The notes: a model not told the origin generated them from the letters alone. A stretch of DNA of 64,000 nt from Streptococcus suis (GCF_902702775.1 NZ_LR738724.1:434001-498000); one strand, 5' to 3'; positions 7,050-16,815 are shown, counted from the stretch's first letter. Numbers and translations are program-made.

Positions 7050-9701
7050 ATGTCAAAAGAATTATCACCAAAATACAATCCAGCCGAGGTTGAGGCTGGT
7101 CGTTACCAGACTTGGTTGGACCAAGATGTCTTTAAGCCGTCAGGCGATGCGGAGGCCAAGCCTTATTCGATCGTCATTCCGCCTCCAAACGTAACAGGTA
7201 AGTTGCACCTGGGGCACGCTTGGGATACTACCCTTCAAGACATCATCATCCGTCAGAAGCGGATGCAGGGCTTTGACACCCTCTGGCTTCCAGGTATGGA
7301 CCACGCGGGGATTGCCACTCAGGCTAAGGTTGAGGAACGCTTGCGTGAGCAAGGTGTGACCCGTTATGACTTGGGTCGTGAAAAATTCCTCGATAAAGTC
7401 TGGGAATGGAAAGATGAATATGCTACAACCATCAAGGAGCAATGGGGTAAACTAGGTTTATCTGTGGATTATTCACGTGAACGTTTCACACTTGATGAAG
7501 GCTTGTCAAAAGCTGTTCGTAAGGTCTTTGTAGAACTCTACAAAAAAGGCTGGATCTACCGTGGCGAATTTATCATCAACTGGGACCCAGCGGCTCGCAC
7601 AGCCCTTTCAGATATTGAAGTGATTCACAAGGACGTAGAAGGTGCCTTCTACCACATGAATTACATGTTGGAAGACGGCTCTCGTGCCCTTCAAGTTGCG
7701 ACAACTCGTCCTGAAACCATGTTCGGTGACGTTGCGGTGGCGGTTAACCCAGAAGACCCACGTTACAAGGACTTGATTGGCAAAAACGTTATCCTGCCAA
7801 TCGTTAACAAGTTAATTCCAATCGTTGCGGATGAACACGCAGACCCAGAATTTGGTACAGGGGTTGTGAAAATTACACCTGCCCACGATCCAAATGACTT
7901 CCTCGTAGGTCAACGCCACAATCTACCACAAGTCAACGTTATGAACGACGACGGTACCATGAACGAGTTGGCGGGTGAATTTGCAGGTATGGACCGCTTT
8001 GAAGCCCGTAAAGCAACGGTTGCGAAGTTGCAAGAACTGGGTGCCCTTGTGGAAATCGAAAACCGTGTGCATTCAGTTGGTCACTCTGAGCGTACAGGTG
8101 TGGTAGTCGAGCCACGCTTGTCAACTCAATGGTTTGTCAAAATGGACCAATTGGCTAAGAATGCCATTGCCAACCAAGACACAGCTGATAAGGTAGAATT
8201 TTACCCACCACGTTTCAACGATACCTTCCTACAATGGATGGAAAATGTACACGACTGGGTTATCTCGCGTCAGCTTTGGTGGGGCCATCAGATTCCAGCA
8301 TGGTATAACGAATCTGGCGAAATGTACGTCGGAGAAGAGGCTCCAGCAGGTGACGGTTGGGTACAGGATGAGGATGTCCTAGATACCTGGTTCAGCTCTG
8401 CCCTTTGGCCATTCTCAACCATGGGCTGGCCTGACGAAAATGCGGCGGACTTCCAGCGTTACTTCCCAACTTCAACCTTGGTAACGGGCTACGACATCAT
8501 CTTCTTCTGGGTGTCTCGTATGATTTTCCAATCGCTTGAGTTCACAGGCCGTCAGCCATTCAAGAACGTGCTGATCCACGGTTTGATCCGTGACGAAGAA
8601 GGTCGCAAGATGTCCAAGTCGCTTGGAAACGGGATTGACCCAATGGATGTTATTGAGAAATACGGTGCGGATGCTTTGCGTTGGTTCTTGTCAAACGGCT
8701 CTGCCCCTGGTCAAGATGTTCGCTTCTCTTATGAGAAGATGGACGCGTCTTGGAACTTCATCAACAAGATTTGGAACATTTCCCGCTATATCCTCATGAA
8801 CAATGAAGGTTTGACCTTGGATGCGGCGCGTGAGAATGTCGCCAAAGTCGCAGCTGGTGAGGCTGGTAATGTGACGGATCGCTGGATTCTCCACAACCTC
8901 AACGAAACCATTGCCAAGGTCACTGAAAACTTCGACAAATTCGAGTTTGGTGTGGCTGGTCACATCCTCTACAACTTCATCTGGGAAGAGTTCGCCAACT
9001 GGTATATCGAGCTGACCAAGGAGGTGCTCTACAGCGACAACGAGGCTGAGAAAGTCATGACCCGCTCTGTCCTTCTCTACACGCTGGACCAAATCCTTCG
9101 CCTCCTCCACCCAATCATGCCGTTTGTGACGGAAGAAATCTACGCTCAGTACGCAGAGGGCTCTATCGTGGTGGCAGCTTACCCTGTTGTCAACCCAGCC
9201 TTTGAAAATGCGGAAGCCCACAAGGGAGTGGAAAGCCTTAAGGACTTGATTCGTTCGGTGCGAAATAGTAGAGCAGAAGTGAATGTTGCGCCATCTAAGC
9301 CGATTACCATCTTGATTAAGACAGCGGATGCTGAGCTTGAAACCTTCTTCAAGGCAAATGAAAACTACATTCGACGCTTCACAAATCCAGAACATCTGGA
9401 AATCAGCTCAAGCATTGCTGCACTAGAATTAGCCATGTCAGCCGTTATCACCGGTGCTGAAATCTTCTTGCCACTAGCCGACCTCCTCAACGTCGAAGAA
9501 GAGTTGGCTCGACTAGACAAAGAACTAGCCAAATGGCAAAAAGAACTAGACATGGTCGGCAAAAAACTCAGCAACGAACGCTTCGTCGCCAACGCCAAAC
9601 CAGAAGTCGTTGAAAAAGAAAAAGAAAAACAAGCCGACTACCAAGCAAAATATGATGCGACAGTAGCGCGGATTGAAGAGATGAAGAAGTTGGTTAAATA
9701 A
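7050..9701 (+). CDS. valS: Valyl-tRNA synthetase
   Basis: 883 residues, full length for ValS. It is a class I synthetase charging tRNA-Val. The HIGH-type signature ([14 protein letters not shown], about residue 48) and [12 protein letters not shown] (about residue 522) are intact, [17 protein letters not shown] is the ValS-type catalytic segment, and the C-terminal coiled coil ([18 protein letters not shown]) is the tRNA-binding arm typical of ValS. AAAGGAGAAAAATA precedes the ATG. A strong terminator follows and the defence island begins 80 bases downstream. Confidence 0.98.
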   Translation: MSKELSPKYNPAEVEAGRYQTWLDQDVFKPSGDAEAKPYSIVIPPPNVTGKLHLGHAWDTTLQDIIIRQKRMQGFDTLWLPGMDHAGIATQAKVEERLREQGVTRYDLGREKFLDKVWEWKDEYATTIKEQWGKLGLSVDYSRERFTLDEGLSKAVRKVFVELYKKGWIYRGEFIINWDPAARTALSDIEVIHKDVEGAFYHMNYMLEDGSRALQVATTRPETMFGDVAVAVNPEDPRYKDLIGKNVILPIVNKLIPIVADEHADPEFGTGVVKITPAHDPNDFLVGQRHNLPQVNVMNDDGTMNELAGEFAGMDRFEARKATVAKLQELGALVEIENRVHSVGHSERTGVVVEPRLSTQWFVKMDQLAKNAIANQDTADKVEFYPPRFNDTFLQWMENVHDWVISRQLWWGHQIPAWYNESGEMYVGEEAPAGDGWVQDEDVLDTWFSSALWPFSTMGWPDENAADFQRYFPTSTLVTGYDIIFFWVSRMIFQSLEFTGRQPFKNVLIHGLIRDEEGRKMSKSLGNGIDPMDVIEKYGADALRWFLSNGSAPGQDVRFSYEKMDASWNFINKIWNISRYILMNNEGLTLDAARENVAKVAAGEAGNVTDRWILHNLNETIAKVTENFDKFEFGVAGHILYNFIWEEFANWYIELTKEVLYSDNEAEKVMTRSVLLYTLDQILRLLHPIMPFVTEEIYAQYAEGSIVVAAYPVVNPAFENAEAHKGVESLKDLIRSVRNSRAEVNVAPSKPITILIKTADAELETFFKANENYIRRFTNPEHLEISSSIAALELAMSAVITGAEIFLPLADLLNVEEELARLDKELAKWQKELDMVGKKLSNERFVANAKPEVVEKEKEKQADYQAKYDATVARIEEMKKLVK

Positions 9702-9718
9702 GCTAATATAAACAGATT

Positions 9719-9742
9719 CCCAGCCTAAAAGGGCTGGGTTTT
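9719..9742 (+). terminator. Rho-independent terminator of valS
   Basis: CCCAGCC / GGCTGGG stem with TTTT, 17 bases after the valS stop. Confidence 0.85.
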
Positions 9743-9766
9743 GTGGTATAATGGGGATATTATAAT
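9739..9766 (+). promoter_or_regulatory. Candidate promoter of the HamA/HamB-like pair
   Basis: TTTTGT, 16 bases, TATAAT, 15 bases before the gene start; a second TATAAT lies at 9747-9752. The -35 overlaps the valS terminator tail. Confidence 0.4.
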
Positions 9767-9781
9767 AGCTTAAGGAGTTTT

Positions 9782-10474
9782 ATGGTTAAGGTTATCTCAA
9801 ATACACGGCTAACATCACTCGGATATCCTCATATTACCTTTTTGCGCATAGATCCGGAAGATATAAGTATTACAATAAGAGATATCATAGAGCATTTTCA
9901 AGATATATCGTGGATTAATAGATTTGATGAAGATTACATAAAGTTGAGTTTTTCGGCTAGAACTACTCGTACTGTTGAAAACTTAAAGACCAGACTTGAA
10001 AGTGGTTCACAGGATACAATCACAACTGAAATAGGAGAAACAGTTGTATCTGAATTATCTCGTTCGGCGATAATAAGTGAACTTGGACACTCTGACATCC
10101 CTTTAGCAGAATTTATTAAGCAGAAGATTGCTGGAAATCCAGGATTTGACTTCTTCTCTGAAATGAATGGAAAATATATTATTTTTGGAGAAGCTAAGTA
10201 TGTAAAAGATACGAATGCCTATGGTAAAGCAATGAAACAAGTTGATAAATTTATCACCGAAGAGAGAGATAGGTCTGATTTATTAGATATTAGAGATTTT
10301 GTTACGAGAGAGAGTTTAAATAATGCCGCATTAGGTAGTAGAGCTTTTGCTTGTGGATTTTCTAGTACAAAAATTGATGATGATACTTTGATTTCGAATA
10401 TTACTAAAAATAAATATTTTCAAACACTTTCTCAGCATATTGAAGTAATCTATATTGCAATTAATACATTTTAG
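9782..10474 (+). CDS. hamA: HamA-like (DUF1837-type) nuclease of a Hachiman-like defence pair
   Basis: 230 residues with AAGGAG at the start. A PD-(D/E)xK-type core is visible: GFD at residues 121-123 (Asp123) and a strand ending GEAK at 136-139 (Glu137, Lys139), preceded by a helix with conserved acids (EIGETVVSELSRSAIISEL). The IPLAEFIKQK and NAYGKAMKQVDKFI segments resemble the DUF1837 pattern as I know it. The next gene, 9 bases downstream, is an SF2 helicase, which matches the two-gene Hachiman organisation (HamA effector nuclease, HamB sensor helicase). DNA is AT-rich compared with valS, suggesting transfer. The family assignment is from pattern, not a search. Confidence 0.72.
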   Translation: MVKVISNTRLTSLGYPHITFLRIDPEDISITIRDIIEHFQDISWINRFDEDYIKLSFSARTTRTVENLKTRLESGSQDTITTEIGETVVSELSRSAIISELGHSDIPLAEFIKQKIAGNPGFDFFSEMNGKYIIFGEAKYVKDTNAYGKAMKQVDKFITEERDRSDLLDIRDFVTRESLNNAALGSRAFACGFSSTKIDDDTLISNITKNKYFQTLSQHIEVIYIAINTF

Positions 10475-10483
10475 AGGTTAGGT

Positions 10484-12796
10484 ATGGAAAATGTGATTAG
10501 AAATATAAAGAGAGGCGAAAAGCTTCAAAATATCCTTGAAAGTACGATGCAATCACTCTATATAAACGGACCTATAAATACGACTGATTTAGAAATATTA
10601 TGTTATTTTAAAATATATCAACCCGAAATGTTTGAAGAGATAGAACATATGGTTATTAAGTATATGGGCTTGCATTATAAAGAATTAGAAACAGAGTCAT
10701 TACCAGAAATTATTTTTGGAATGTATCAGAAATATATTCAAGAAAGGTTTGGTGAACTTTTCACTCCTGTCCAAGCTAAGATAATCGAGGGAATCGAAAG
10801 CAGTAAATGTTTCAGTTTTTCTGCACCAACTAGCACAGGGAAATCATATGTATTTCGGAGGATAATTGAACAGTCAAGTAAAGATATAGTAATAGTTGTG
10901 CCGTCAAGAGCCTTAATTAACGAGTACTATATGAATTTGAAAAATACTCTAAAAGAAAAAACAATAAACTTACTCACCTTTGTGGAGCGTATTAATGTTC
11001 TACATGCAGAACGGAATATCTTTATTCTCACTCCCGAAAGATGTAAAGATTTATTCAAAATCCATAACTTATTTGATATTGAATTTATTCTTTTTGACGA
11101 AGCTCAGTTAGGTGATGAAGAAAGTGCTCGCGGACTATATTTTGATAGTATCATCAGAAGGAGTCAAAAAGCATTTCCTTCGGTTAAGTATATTTTTGCA
11201 CATCCATTTATTAGTAATCCTGAAGCTCAAATTCAAAAAAATCATTTTGAAAAAAGGACATCAAAATTTGAAAACTTTAAACTAAAAAATGTTGGACAGA
11301 TTTATTATGCACAAAACGAAGATGGAAGTTATTCTCATTTTGGCATAGAGAAATCTGTAATGGGAAAGACTAAAGTCGAATGCGATTATGATCCGATAGA
11401 GAAAGTTTTAATAAATGGTGGGAGTGTTTTAATATATTCAACGAAAACAAGTATTGTTGGTCAAAGCGTATTAGATGAATTTTCAAAGTATACGGAACTC
11501 TGTCATGAAATTTCTGACCCAGCTCCTTTGGAACTAATAAATGAAATTTCTTTTTTGATGGGAGGTAATGATATAAATGGAGATGATAGGTATTCGGAAC
11601 TGATCCATTTTCTAAAGCGTGGAATTGTTATGCACCATGGCTCCCTACCGCTTGATGTTAGGTTGCTGATAGAGAAGTTTACTAGATTAGGTTTTTGTAA
11701 AATATGTTTTGCGACCTCTACCTTGGAACAAGGTATAAACATGCCATTTGACTTGGTATTTTTAAATACTTTTCCAGCTTCGAAAACTTTATCCATTAAA
11801 AATTTAATTGGTAGAGCAGGAAGGAGCTCAGTAGAAAAGAAATTTGATTATGGAGAAATAGTCATTAAGAAGCGAGATATGTCAAAATTTAGAACTATCA
11901 TGAAAGGAGAAGTAAGCTTACAGACGGTTTCCTTGTTAGAAAAAGAATTGCCAGAAAAACTTAGTGATTTGGAAGACTTTAAAAATTCGATGCTGGAAGG
12001 AACCTACTCTGATGAGTATAATTTGACTCTAAATCAGTTGGAGAATTTGCAAAATATTGACAGTTTTAACTTAGCTAAAGCAATTTTAGATATAATTTTT
12101 GTTAATGGAAATCTTAAGCCGTTGAAAGAATTTGATAGTAGGGTGATTTCGGAATGTTTCCAAATGATTTATAGTATTTTCTTACGACGAGAATTATCTA
12201 AAGGAGAATCGGCAGTAATAAATTCAGCAATACAAATTATGATTTGGAAAATTTATGGGAAGACCTTTAAAGAAATTTGTTTTTATAGGTATGCTTATAT
12301 TAGTCAGAAACAAGAGCGAGATTGGTTAAGTAAACTAGGAACAAAATCTGCAATTCAAAGTCTGGAAAAATTAGAAACTAAGTTCACGATGCCATTTAAT
12401 GATATACCAAATAAGAATTTAGAAGCATTCTCATTATTTCCTCAAGGAACTAAGGCAGTTGGAGTAAGTTATGACTTAATTGTTTTTGATACTTATGACT
12501 ACCTTGATAAAATAATCAGTTTCAGATTAATTGATATCATTACTGCGGTATTCGACAAGTATTTTCAGAAAACTGAAGATGAGAGAGCTATTAGTATGAT
12601 TAATCTAATTCAGTATGGTACTATTGATGATAAAGAGATTTGGTTACTTAAATATGGTTTTACTTTTGAAGAAATTGAATGGATGAAACCTTATGTATTG
12701 AATATAGATGAGAATCAGATAAAGTTTGATACAAAAATAATGAAGGATAAACAGGATAAGAGGGATATTTTTGAAAGATATTATTTTGAAGATTGA
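10484..12796 (+). CDS. hamB: HamB-like superfamily 2 helicase
   Basis: 770 residues. SF2 motifs appear in order: Q-like TPVQAKI (94-100), Walker A APTSTGKS (114-121), VVPSRALINEY (138-148), TPER (183-186), Walker B DEAQ (205-208), MHHGSLP (383-389), TSTLEQGINMP (411-421) and LIGRAGRSS (441-449). The motif V/VI wording is of the Ski2/COG1204-like class. The roughly 300 residues after motif VI have no domain I recognise and may bind HamA. In Hachiman, HamB holds HamA inactive until it meets damaged or phage DNA; that this pair works so is inference. Confidence 0.75.
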   Translation: MENVIRNIKRGEKLQNILESTMQSLYINGPINTTDLEILCYFKIYQPEMFEEIEHMVIKYMGLHYKELETESLPEIIFGMYQKYIQERFGELFTPVQAKIIEGIESSKCFSFSAPTSTGKSYVFRRIIEQSSKDIVIVVPSRALINEYYMNLKNTLKEKTINLLTFVERINVLHAERNIFILTPERCKDLFKIHNLFDIEFILFDEAQLGDEESARGLYFDSIIRRSQKAFPSVKYIFAHPFISNPEAQIQKNHFEKRTSKFENFKLKNVGQIYYAQNEDGSYSHFGIEKSVMGKTKVECDYDPIEKVLINGGSVLIYSTKTSIVGQSVLDEFSKYTELCHEISDPAPLELINEISFLMGGNDINGDDRYSELIHFLKRGIVMHHGSLPLDVRLLIEKFTRLGFCKICFATSTLEQGINMPFDLVFLNTFPASKTLSIKNLIGRAGRSSVEKKFDYGEIVIKKRDMSKFRTIMKGEVSLQTVSLLEKELPEKLSDLEDFKNSMLEGTYSDEYNLTLNQLENLQNIDSFNLAKAILDIIFVNGNLKPLKEFDSRVISECFQMIYSIFLRRELSKGESAVINSAIQIMIWKIYGKTFKEICFYRYAYISQKQERDWLSKLGTKSAIQSLEKLETKFTMPFNDIPNKNLEAFSLFPQGTKAVGVSYDLIVFDTYDYLDKIISFRLIDIITAVFDKYFQKTEDERAISMINLIQYGTIDDKEIWLLKYGFTFEEIEWMKPYVLNIDENQIKFDTKIMKDKQDKRDIFERYYFED

Positions 12797-12823
12797 CTTA
12801 TGATGAGACAAAATTAGTATTGT

Positions 12824-12858
12824 AAAAAACACTCAACTAATATTAGTCGAGTGTTTTT
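12824..12858. terminator. Bidirectional terminator between the helicase and methyltransferase genes
   Basis: AAAAACACTC / GAGTGTTTTT with further pairing of ACTAA / TTAGT inside. A- and T-runs on both sides serve the convergent helicase (+) and methyltransferase (-). The right arm overlaps the last codons of the methyltransferase. Confidence 0.8.
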
Positions 12859-14108
12859 ATATATTCCCCAATTTTTCGTACGATTTCAGTGACGAGGGCA
12901 TTGCCCATAAAGAACATACGCATTTTATCAGATACATCTACAATGGATCCATCTGCTAATTTTTTCTGCTTAGTCCAATCGTCAGGAAAGTCCTGTAATC
13001 GTTCCGCCTCTACAGGTGTAATCAAACGGTATCGATTGTTCACATTGATAAAGTGAGTAGAGCGATTGACAGTTCCTTCGGAAGTCAACATCGTTCGTCC
13101 AGGCAGGTTTAGGTCGTCAGTCGGCGACATTCCACCTTCGGAATAGGTATAGGTGTGACCATCTGCCGAAGTTCTTTCGATTTTTTTAGGGCCTCGTAGA
13201 TATTGGAATTTTTCTAACTTAGCTGGGTCGTTCAAAAAGTATTTTTCAGGCACATCTTTTTCATCCTGTAGGATTTCTCCAAGAGTGATTGGTTGACCTT
13301 TATAGTCGCATTGAGTATCGACGGAATAGTATTTTCCGTGTCTCATCACGCCAGTATTCCAAACTGTTCCTGTGAAGTTATCTGACACTTCAACAATATC
13401 ATTCGCCAGTTCGTAGTAGACTTGGCGATTTTTTATTGGTGTTGATTTGATTGGGAACTGAGTGGCAAATAATCCTGAATGGAACAGATAGTCATCGTAG
13501 CGATTTTCGTTAAATACAGATTCAGTATTTTCAAATTGTTTGTCAAGTCTTTTTGCAAAAGTCGTGTCATTTCGATAAACAAAGAAGAAGACACGACGGC
13601 GACGTTGACTACGTCCGTATTCAGCAGCATTGATAACCCTCCACTCAACTGAGTAGCCGAGATTGTTAAACGCTGTCAACATGATTGCAAAGTCACGTCC
13701 TCTTTGTTTAGAAGGTGCTTTTAGAAGACGGTCAACGTTTTCTAAAATAAGATATTTAGGTTTGGTGATACGAGTAGCACGGATAATTTCCCAAAAGAGA
13801 ACTCCTTTTTTTCCTTCAATCCCTTGTTCGTTCTTCTTGCTTCGTGCAACAGAATAGTCTTGGCAAGGAAAACCACCAACAATCATTTCGGGATTCATTT
13901 CAGCAAACTTTTCGTCAGAAATATCTGAGATACTAATATTGATGTTTTCACTGTCTGGGAAATGCAAATCATAAACTTCAAAAGCATCCTGTGATTTTCG
14001 AGCAGGCTCCCATTGATTTGCCCATTTTGTTTGGAAGTAATCTTTGTCAGCATTTTCAAGACCAATACGAAAACCGCCTACACCGGCAAAGAGTTCGAGA
14101 ATATTCAT
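12843..14108 (-). CDS. C5-cytosine DNA methyltransferase, M.Sau3AI-like (predicted GATC)
   Basis: 421 residues, close to M.Sau3AI in length. m5C methyltransferase motifs are in order: motif I LELFAGVGGFRIG (4-16), motif IV GGFPCQDYS with catalytic Cys82, motif VI LENVDRLL (122-129), motif VIII QRRRR (168-172), a variable target-recognition region, and C-terminal motifs IX-X (YRLITPVEAERLQDFPDDW; GNALVTEIVRKIG). It would modify cytosine in the site cut by the divergently encoded Sau3AI-like enzyme, giving GATC specificity by association. It diverges from the endonuclease gene across a 111-base region. Confidence 0.88.
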   Translation of the reverse strand: MNILELFAGVGGFRIGLENADKDYFQTKWANQWEPARKSQDAFEVYDLHFPDSENINISISDISDEKFAEMNPEMIVGGFPCQDYSVARSKKNEQGIEGKKGVLFWEIIRATRITKPKYLILENVDRLLKAPSKQRGRDFAIMLTAFNNLGYSVEWRVINAAEYGRSQRRRRVFFFVYRNDTTFAKRLDKQFENTESVFNENRYDDYLFHSGLFATQFPIKSTPIKNRQVYYELANDIVEVSDNFTGTVWNTGVMRHGKYYSVDTQCDYKGQPITLGEILQDEKDVPEKYFLNDPAKLEKFQYLRGPKKIERTSADGHTYTYSEGGMSPTDDLNLPGRTMLTSEGTVNRSTHFINVNNRYRLITPVEAERLQDFPDDWTKQKKLADGSIVDVSDKMRMFFMGNALVTEIVRKIGEYIKTLD

Positions 14109-14135
14109 TTTTTCTCCTCAAGTTTATTTAATACT

Positions 14136-14192
14136 CTCTATTATATCGTAAAAAACAATTTCGATCAAGGATTTTTATTTGATATAATAGAG
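14136..14192. promoter_or_regulatory. Divergent RM promoters inside a perfect inverted repeat
   Basis: CTCTATTATATC (14136-14147) is the exact inverse of GATATAATAGAG (14181-14192). Each arm contains a TATAAT -10 box, one reading left into the methyltransferase and one right into the endonuclease (TTCGAT, 17 bases, TATAAT at 14183-14188). A single GATC lies between the arms at 14163-14166, within the rightward -35 region. Confidence 0.65.
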
Positions 14193-14219
14193 CTATAGGA
14201 ATTTAGTAGGAAATTTTAT

Positions 14220-15710
14220 ATGGAAAAACACTTATTCAATTATGATGAAACAGATATTCAAAGTATTCTTGATTATTCTCAACATTTACTAGATAGGTCG
14301 CTTGGCGAAATTATTGCTGAATACCAAGTTTCGCCTTATAAAACTTATCGAGATTTTCAAGATGGTACAATCTCAGAAATTGTTGATAAAGAAATCAGTA
14401 TGAAGTCAAAAGGGCAATATGGCAATTATATAGAAAAATACTTTTATGGCTATCAACCTAATAGTGACTCAGCTGCTGATTTTGACAAAGTCGGGGTTGA
14501 ATTAAAAGTAACGCCTTTTAAAGTGAACAAGAATGGAACAATTAGTGCAAAAGAGCGATTAGTTTTAACGATATTAAACTATATGGAAGAAAATCTAGAT
14601 GACTTTTACTCCACTCATCTATGGCAAAAATGCTCTAAAATACTCCTGCTGTTCTACAATGGCCTCATTCCAGGTCAAACCATGTCAGACTATATCATTG
14701 AAAAAGTCTTTTTGTATGAATGGTTTGAAGAGGACATGGAGGTCATTCTTGAGGATTATAATCGTATTGTAGAAAAGATTAAGCAAGGTAAAGCACATGA
14801 ACTGTCCGAATCAGATGGGAACTATTTATCTACCTGTACTAAAGGTGCAGGGAAAGGAAAAGATTTTAGAAGCCAGCCTTTTAGTGATACTCTTGCAAAA
14901 CAAAGGGCTTGGGAGCTGAAATCAAGCTACATGACCTACTTGATTAATCACAAGATATTTAATCAAGTTGATCAAGAAAGTATATTAGCAACTGCCAGAG
15001 GCGAGAAAAAATCATTTACACAGGTTATTGCAGACAAAATTTTAGCCTATAAAGGATTTTCTGAGGAAGAATTATATAGTCGATTTGACGTGAATCCTAG
15101 AGCAAAAGGTAAAAATAGCACTCTGGTTAGAAATATATTGGGGCTGACTGGAGACCTTGAAAAGACACAAGAATTTCAAAAAGCCAATATGAATTTACGC
15201 GTTATTCGTGTAGATAAAAATGGGCTACCAAAAGAGGACTCTCCGTTTAAGACTTATCAATTTGAAGAATTGGCTAGGAATGATGTCTGGGAGGAATCGC
15301 ATCCATTTTTGGAAATTTGCAATAAACGGTTTTTATTTGTCATTTTTAAAGAAGTATCGGATAAATTATTTGTATTGGATAGTATCAAATTTTGGGGATT
15401 TCCAGACAGGTTAGTTCCTGAGGTTCAACGAGTTTGGAATGAAACACGAAATATCATTCGAGATGGAGTTGAATTGAAGCTAAATGGTAATAAAGTCTCG
15501 ACAAACTTTCCTCAAAGTAAAGTCAATACAATTTTATTTACAAAAATTCATGCACAAAATACCTACTACGAAATTAGACCTAATGAATTTGTTGGTAAGG
15601 GTAAATTATCAGATACTGACAAATTACCCGATGGTAGAAGAATTACAAAACACTCATTTTGGATTCCTAAAAAATTTTTGAAAGAGGTATTACTAGGTGA
15701 GTGGGATTAA
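14220..15710 (+). CDS. Type II restriction endonuclease, Sau3AI/MutH-like (predicted GATC)
   Basis: 496 residues, near R.Sau3AI in length. The N-terminal half has the MutH/Sau3AI active site: KGQYGNYIEKYF (Glu72), then Asp87, and DKVGVELKVTPF with Glu94 and Lys96, spaced as in MutH (Asp, seven residues, Glu, two residues, Lys). The C-terminal half would be the second, catalytically silent MutH-like domain described for Sau3AI. It is divergent from a C5 methyltransferase, the Sau3AI gene pairing. A rightward promoter lies at 14160-14188. Confidence 0.87.
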   Translation: MEKHLFNYDETDIQSILDYSQHLLDRSLGEIIAEYQVSPYKTYRDFQDGTISEIVDKEISMKSKGQYGNYIEKYFYGYQPNSDSAADFDKVGVELKVTPFKVNKNGTISAKERLVLTILNYMEENLDDFYSTHLWQKCSKILLLFYNGLIPGQTMSDYIIEKVFLYEWFEEDMEVILEDYNRIVEKIKQGKAHELSESDGNYLSTCTKGAGKGKDFRSQPFSDTLAKQRAWELKSSYMTYLINHKIFNQVDQESILATARGEKKSFTQVIADKILAYKGFSEEELYSRFDVNPRAKGKNSTLVRNILGLTGDLEKTQEFQKANMNLRVIRVDKNGLPKEDSPFKTYQFEELARNDVWEESHPFLEICNKRFLFVIFKEVSDKLFVLDSIKFWGFPDRLVPEVQRVWNETRNIIRDGVELKLNGNKVSTNFPQSKVNTILFTKIHAQNTYYEIRPNEFVGKGKLSDTDKLPDGRRITKHSFWIPKKFLKEVLLGEWD

Positions 15711-15730
15711 TTATTTAGTGAAAGGCATCT

Positions 15731-16789
15731 ATGAACAAAACCAATTTTTATCAACCCAACCTCCCCTCCCTCATCCCTTTCGGTTTCATCTTTGCCGACA
15801 ATCGGTACACCTACCGTGAGGTGTTCATGGAGGGGCAGTTTGAGGCGGTGGTGGAGGTTGACGAGGCTGGTCAGCTGGCGTCCTTTGTCTGGGATTGTGA
15901 GATGGAGGAGGTATATACCGCCCATCTGGTGACTGCGCCAGCTGGGGCTTTTGTGGGGCAGGTGCGTGAGACTTATCAGTCCATTTTGGATCGAGTAGAG
16001 GAGGCTTGTTGTATTGCTCTGCCATTTTCCAAGGTCCAAAGCAACCGCCTAGCCCAGCTCATCAAGGAGAAGTGGGGAGACCTTCCTGATTATCCCTTTG
16101 CCAAGTCGCCGACCTATGGGGCCTTTCGCCACCCCGCCAATAACAAGTGGTACGCCTTGGTCAGTCAGATTCCGAGAGATAAGTTGGATGGGAGTGGGTC
16201 GCAGGAGCTGGTGGAGATTGTCAATCTCAAGGTTGACGGTCGGGAAATAGCAGAGCTGCTGAGTCAGTCGGGCATCTACCCTGCCTACCATATGTCAAAG
16301 AAGGCCTGGGTGTCGGTCTTGCTGGATGAGACTGTGGAGGACCAGGCGATTTTGGCCCTCCTTGAGAAAAGTCGCTATCAGGTAGGTCCCAAATCCTACA
16401 AGGCGGAGCAAGGGCCTGATTACTGGGTTATTCCAGCCAATCCAAAGGTCTATGATATTGATACCGAGTTTGCGAAAAATAAGGTAGTCTATTGGCCGCA
16501 AAAATCAACCATTCAAGCTGGGGACATCGTAGCCATCTACGTGACGGCGCCTGTACAGGCTATTCGCTATGTCTGCCGTGTCTTAGGAGCAAATTTAGAA
16601 AATCAGGGTGAATCAGACATTCCTACAGAAAAGAAACTGATGCAGGTGGAATTGCTCGCTCAGTTTTCCGATGATGTTTTGCCGAGAGCGCGCATGATGG
16701 ATTTGGGAGTCAGGGCGGTGCGTGGTCCGAGACGCTTGACAGAGGGTGTGATAGAAGTACTGACATCCGAAGTGAAAAACCTCCATTAA
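15731..16789 (+). CDS. MmcQ/YjbR-type (DUF419) protein with C-terminal EVE-like domain
   Basis: 352 residues. About 1-95 is an N-terminal region with no call; about 96-230 is a YjbR/MmcQ-like domain (CCIALPFSKVQSNRLAQL, YGAFRHPANNKWYALVSQ, MSKKAWVSVLLD); about 237-350 reads as a PUA-like EVE domain (DYWVIPANPKVYDIDTEF, STIQAGDIVAIYVTAPVQA). EVE domains bind modified bases or RNA and are often fused to restriction nucleases. Base composition here is richer in GC than in the defence island just upstream, so this is probably resident chromosome rather than part of the island. The function of the fusion is unknown. Confidence 0.7.
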   Translation: MNKTNFYQPNLPSLIPFGFIFADNRYTYREVFMEGQFEAVVEVDEAGQLASFVWDCEMEEVYTAHLVTAPAGAFVGQVRETYQSILDRVEEACCIALPFSKVQSNRLAQLIKEKWGDLPDYPFAKSPTYGAFRHPANNKWYALVSQIPRDKLDGSGSQELVEIVNLKVDGREIAELLSQSGIYPAYHMSKKAWVSVLLDETVEDQAILALLEKSRYQVGPKSYKAEQGPDYWVIPANPKVYDIDTEFAKNKVVYWPQKSTIQAGDIVAIYVTAPVQAIRYVCRVLGANLENQGESDIPTEKKLMQVELLAQFSDDVLPRARMMDLGVRAVRGPRRLTEGVIEVLTSEVKNLH

Positions 16790-16815
16790 ATTATCAGAAT
16801 ATTTAATAAAAAGAC

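Noticed and set aside
8691..9395. 234-codon open frame on the minus strand inside valS
   Set aside because: It lies wholly antisense to an intact synthetase, follows its codon periodicity and resembles no family.
12843..15710. Possible Type I or LlaDCHI/DpnII-type RM with adenine methyltransferases
   Set aside because: Only one methyltransferase is present and its PCQ and ENV motifs are of the cytosine-C5 class; the nuclease has the MutH/Sau3AI active site.
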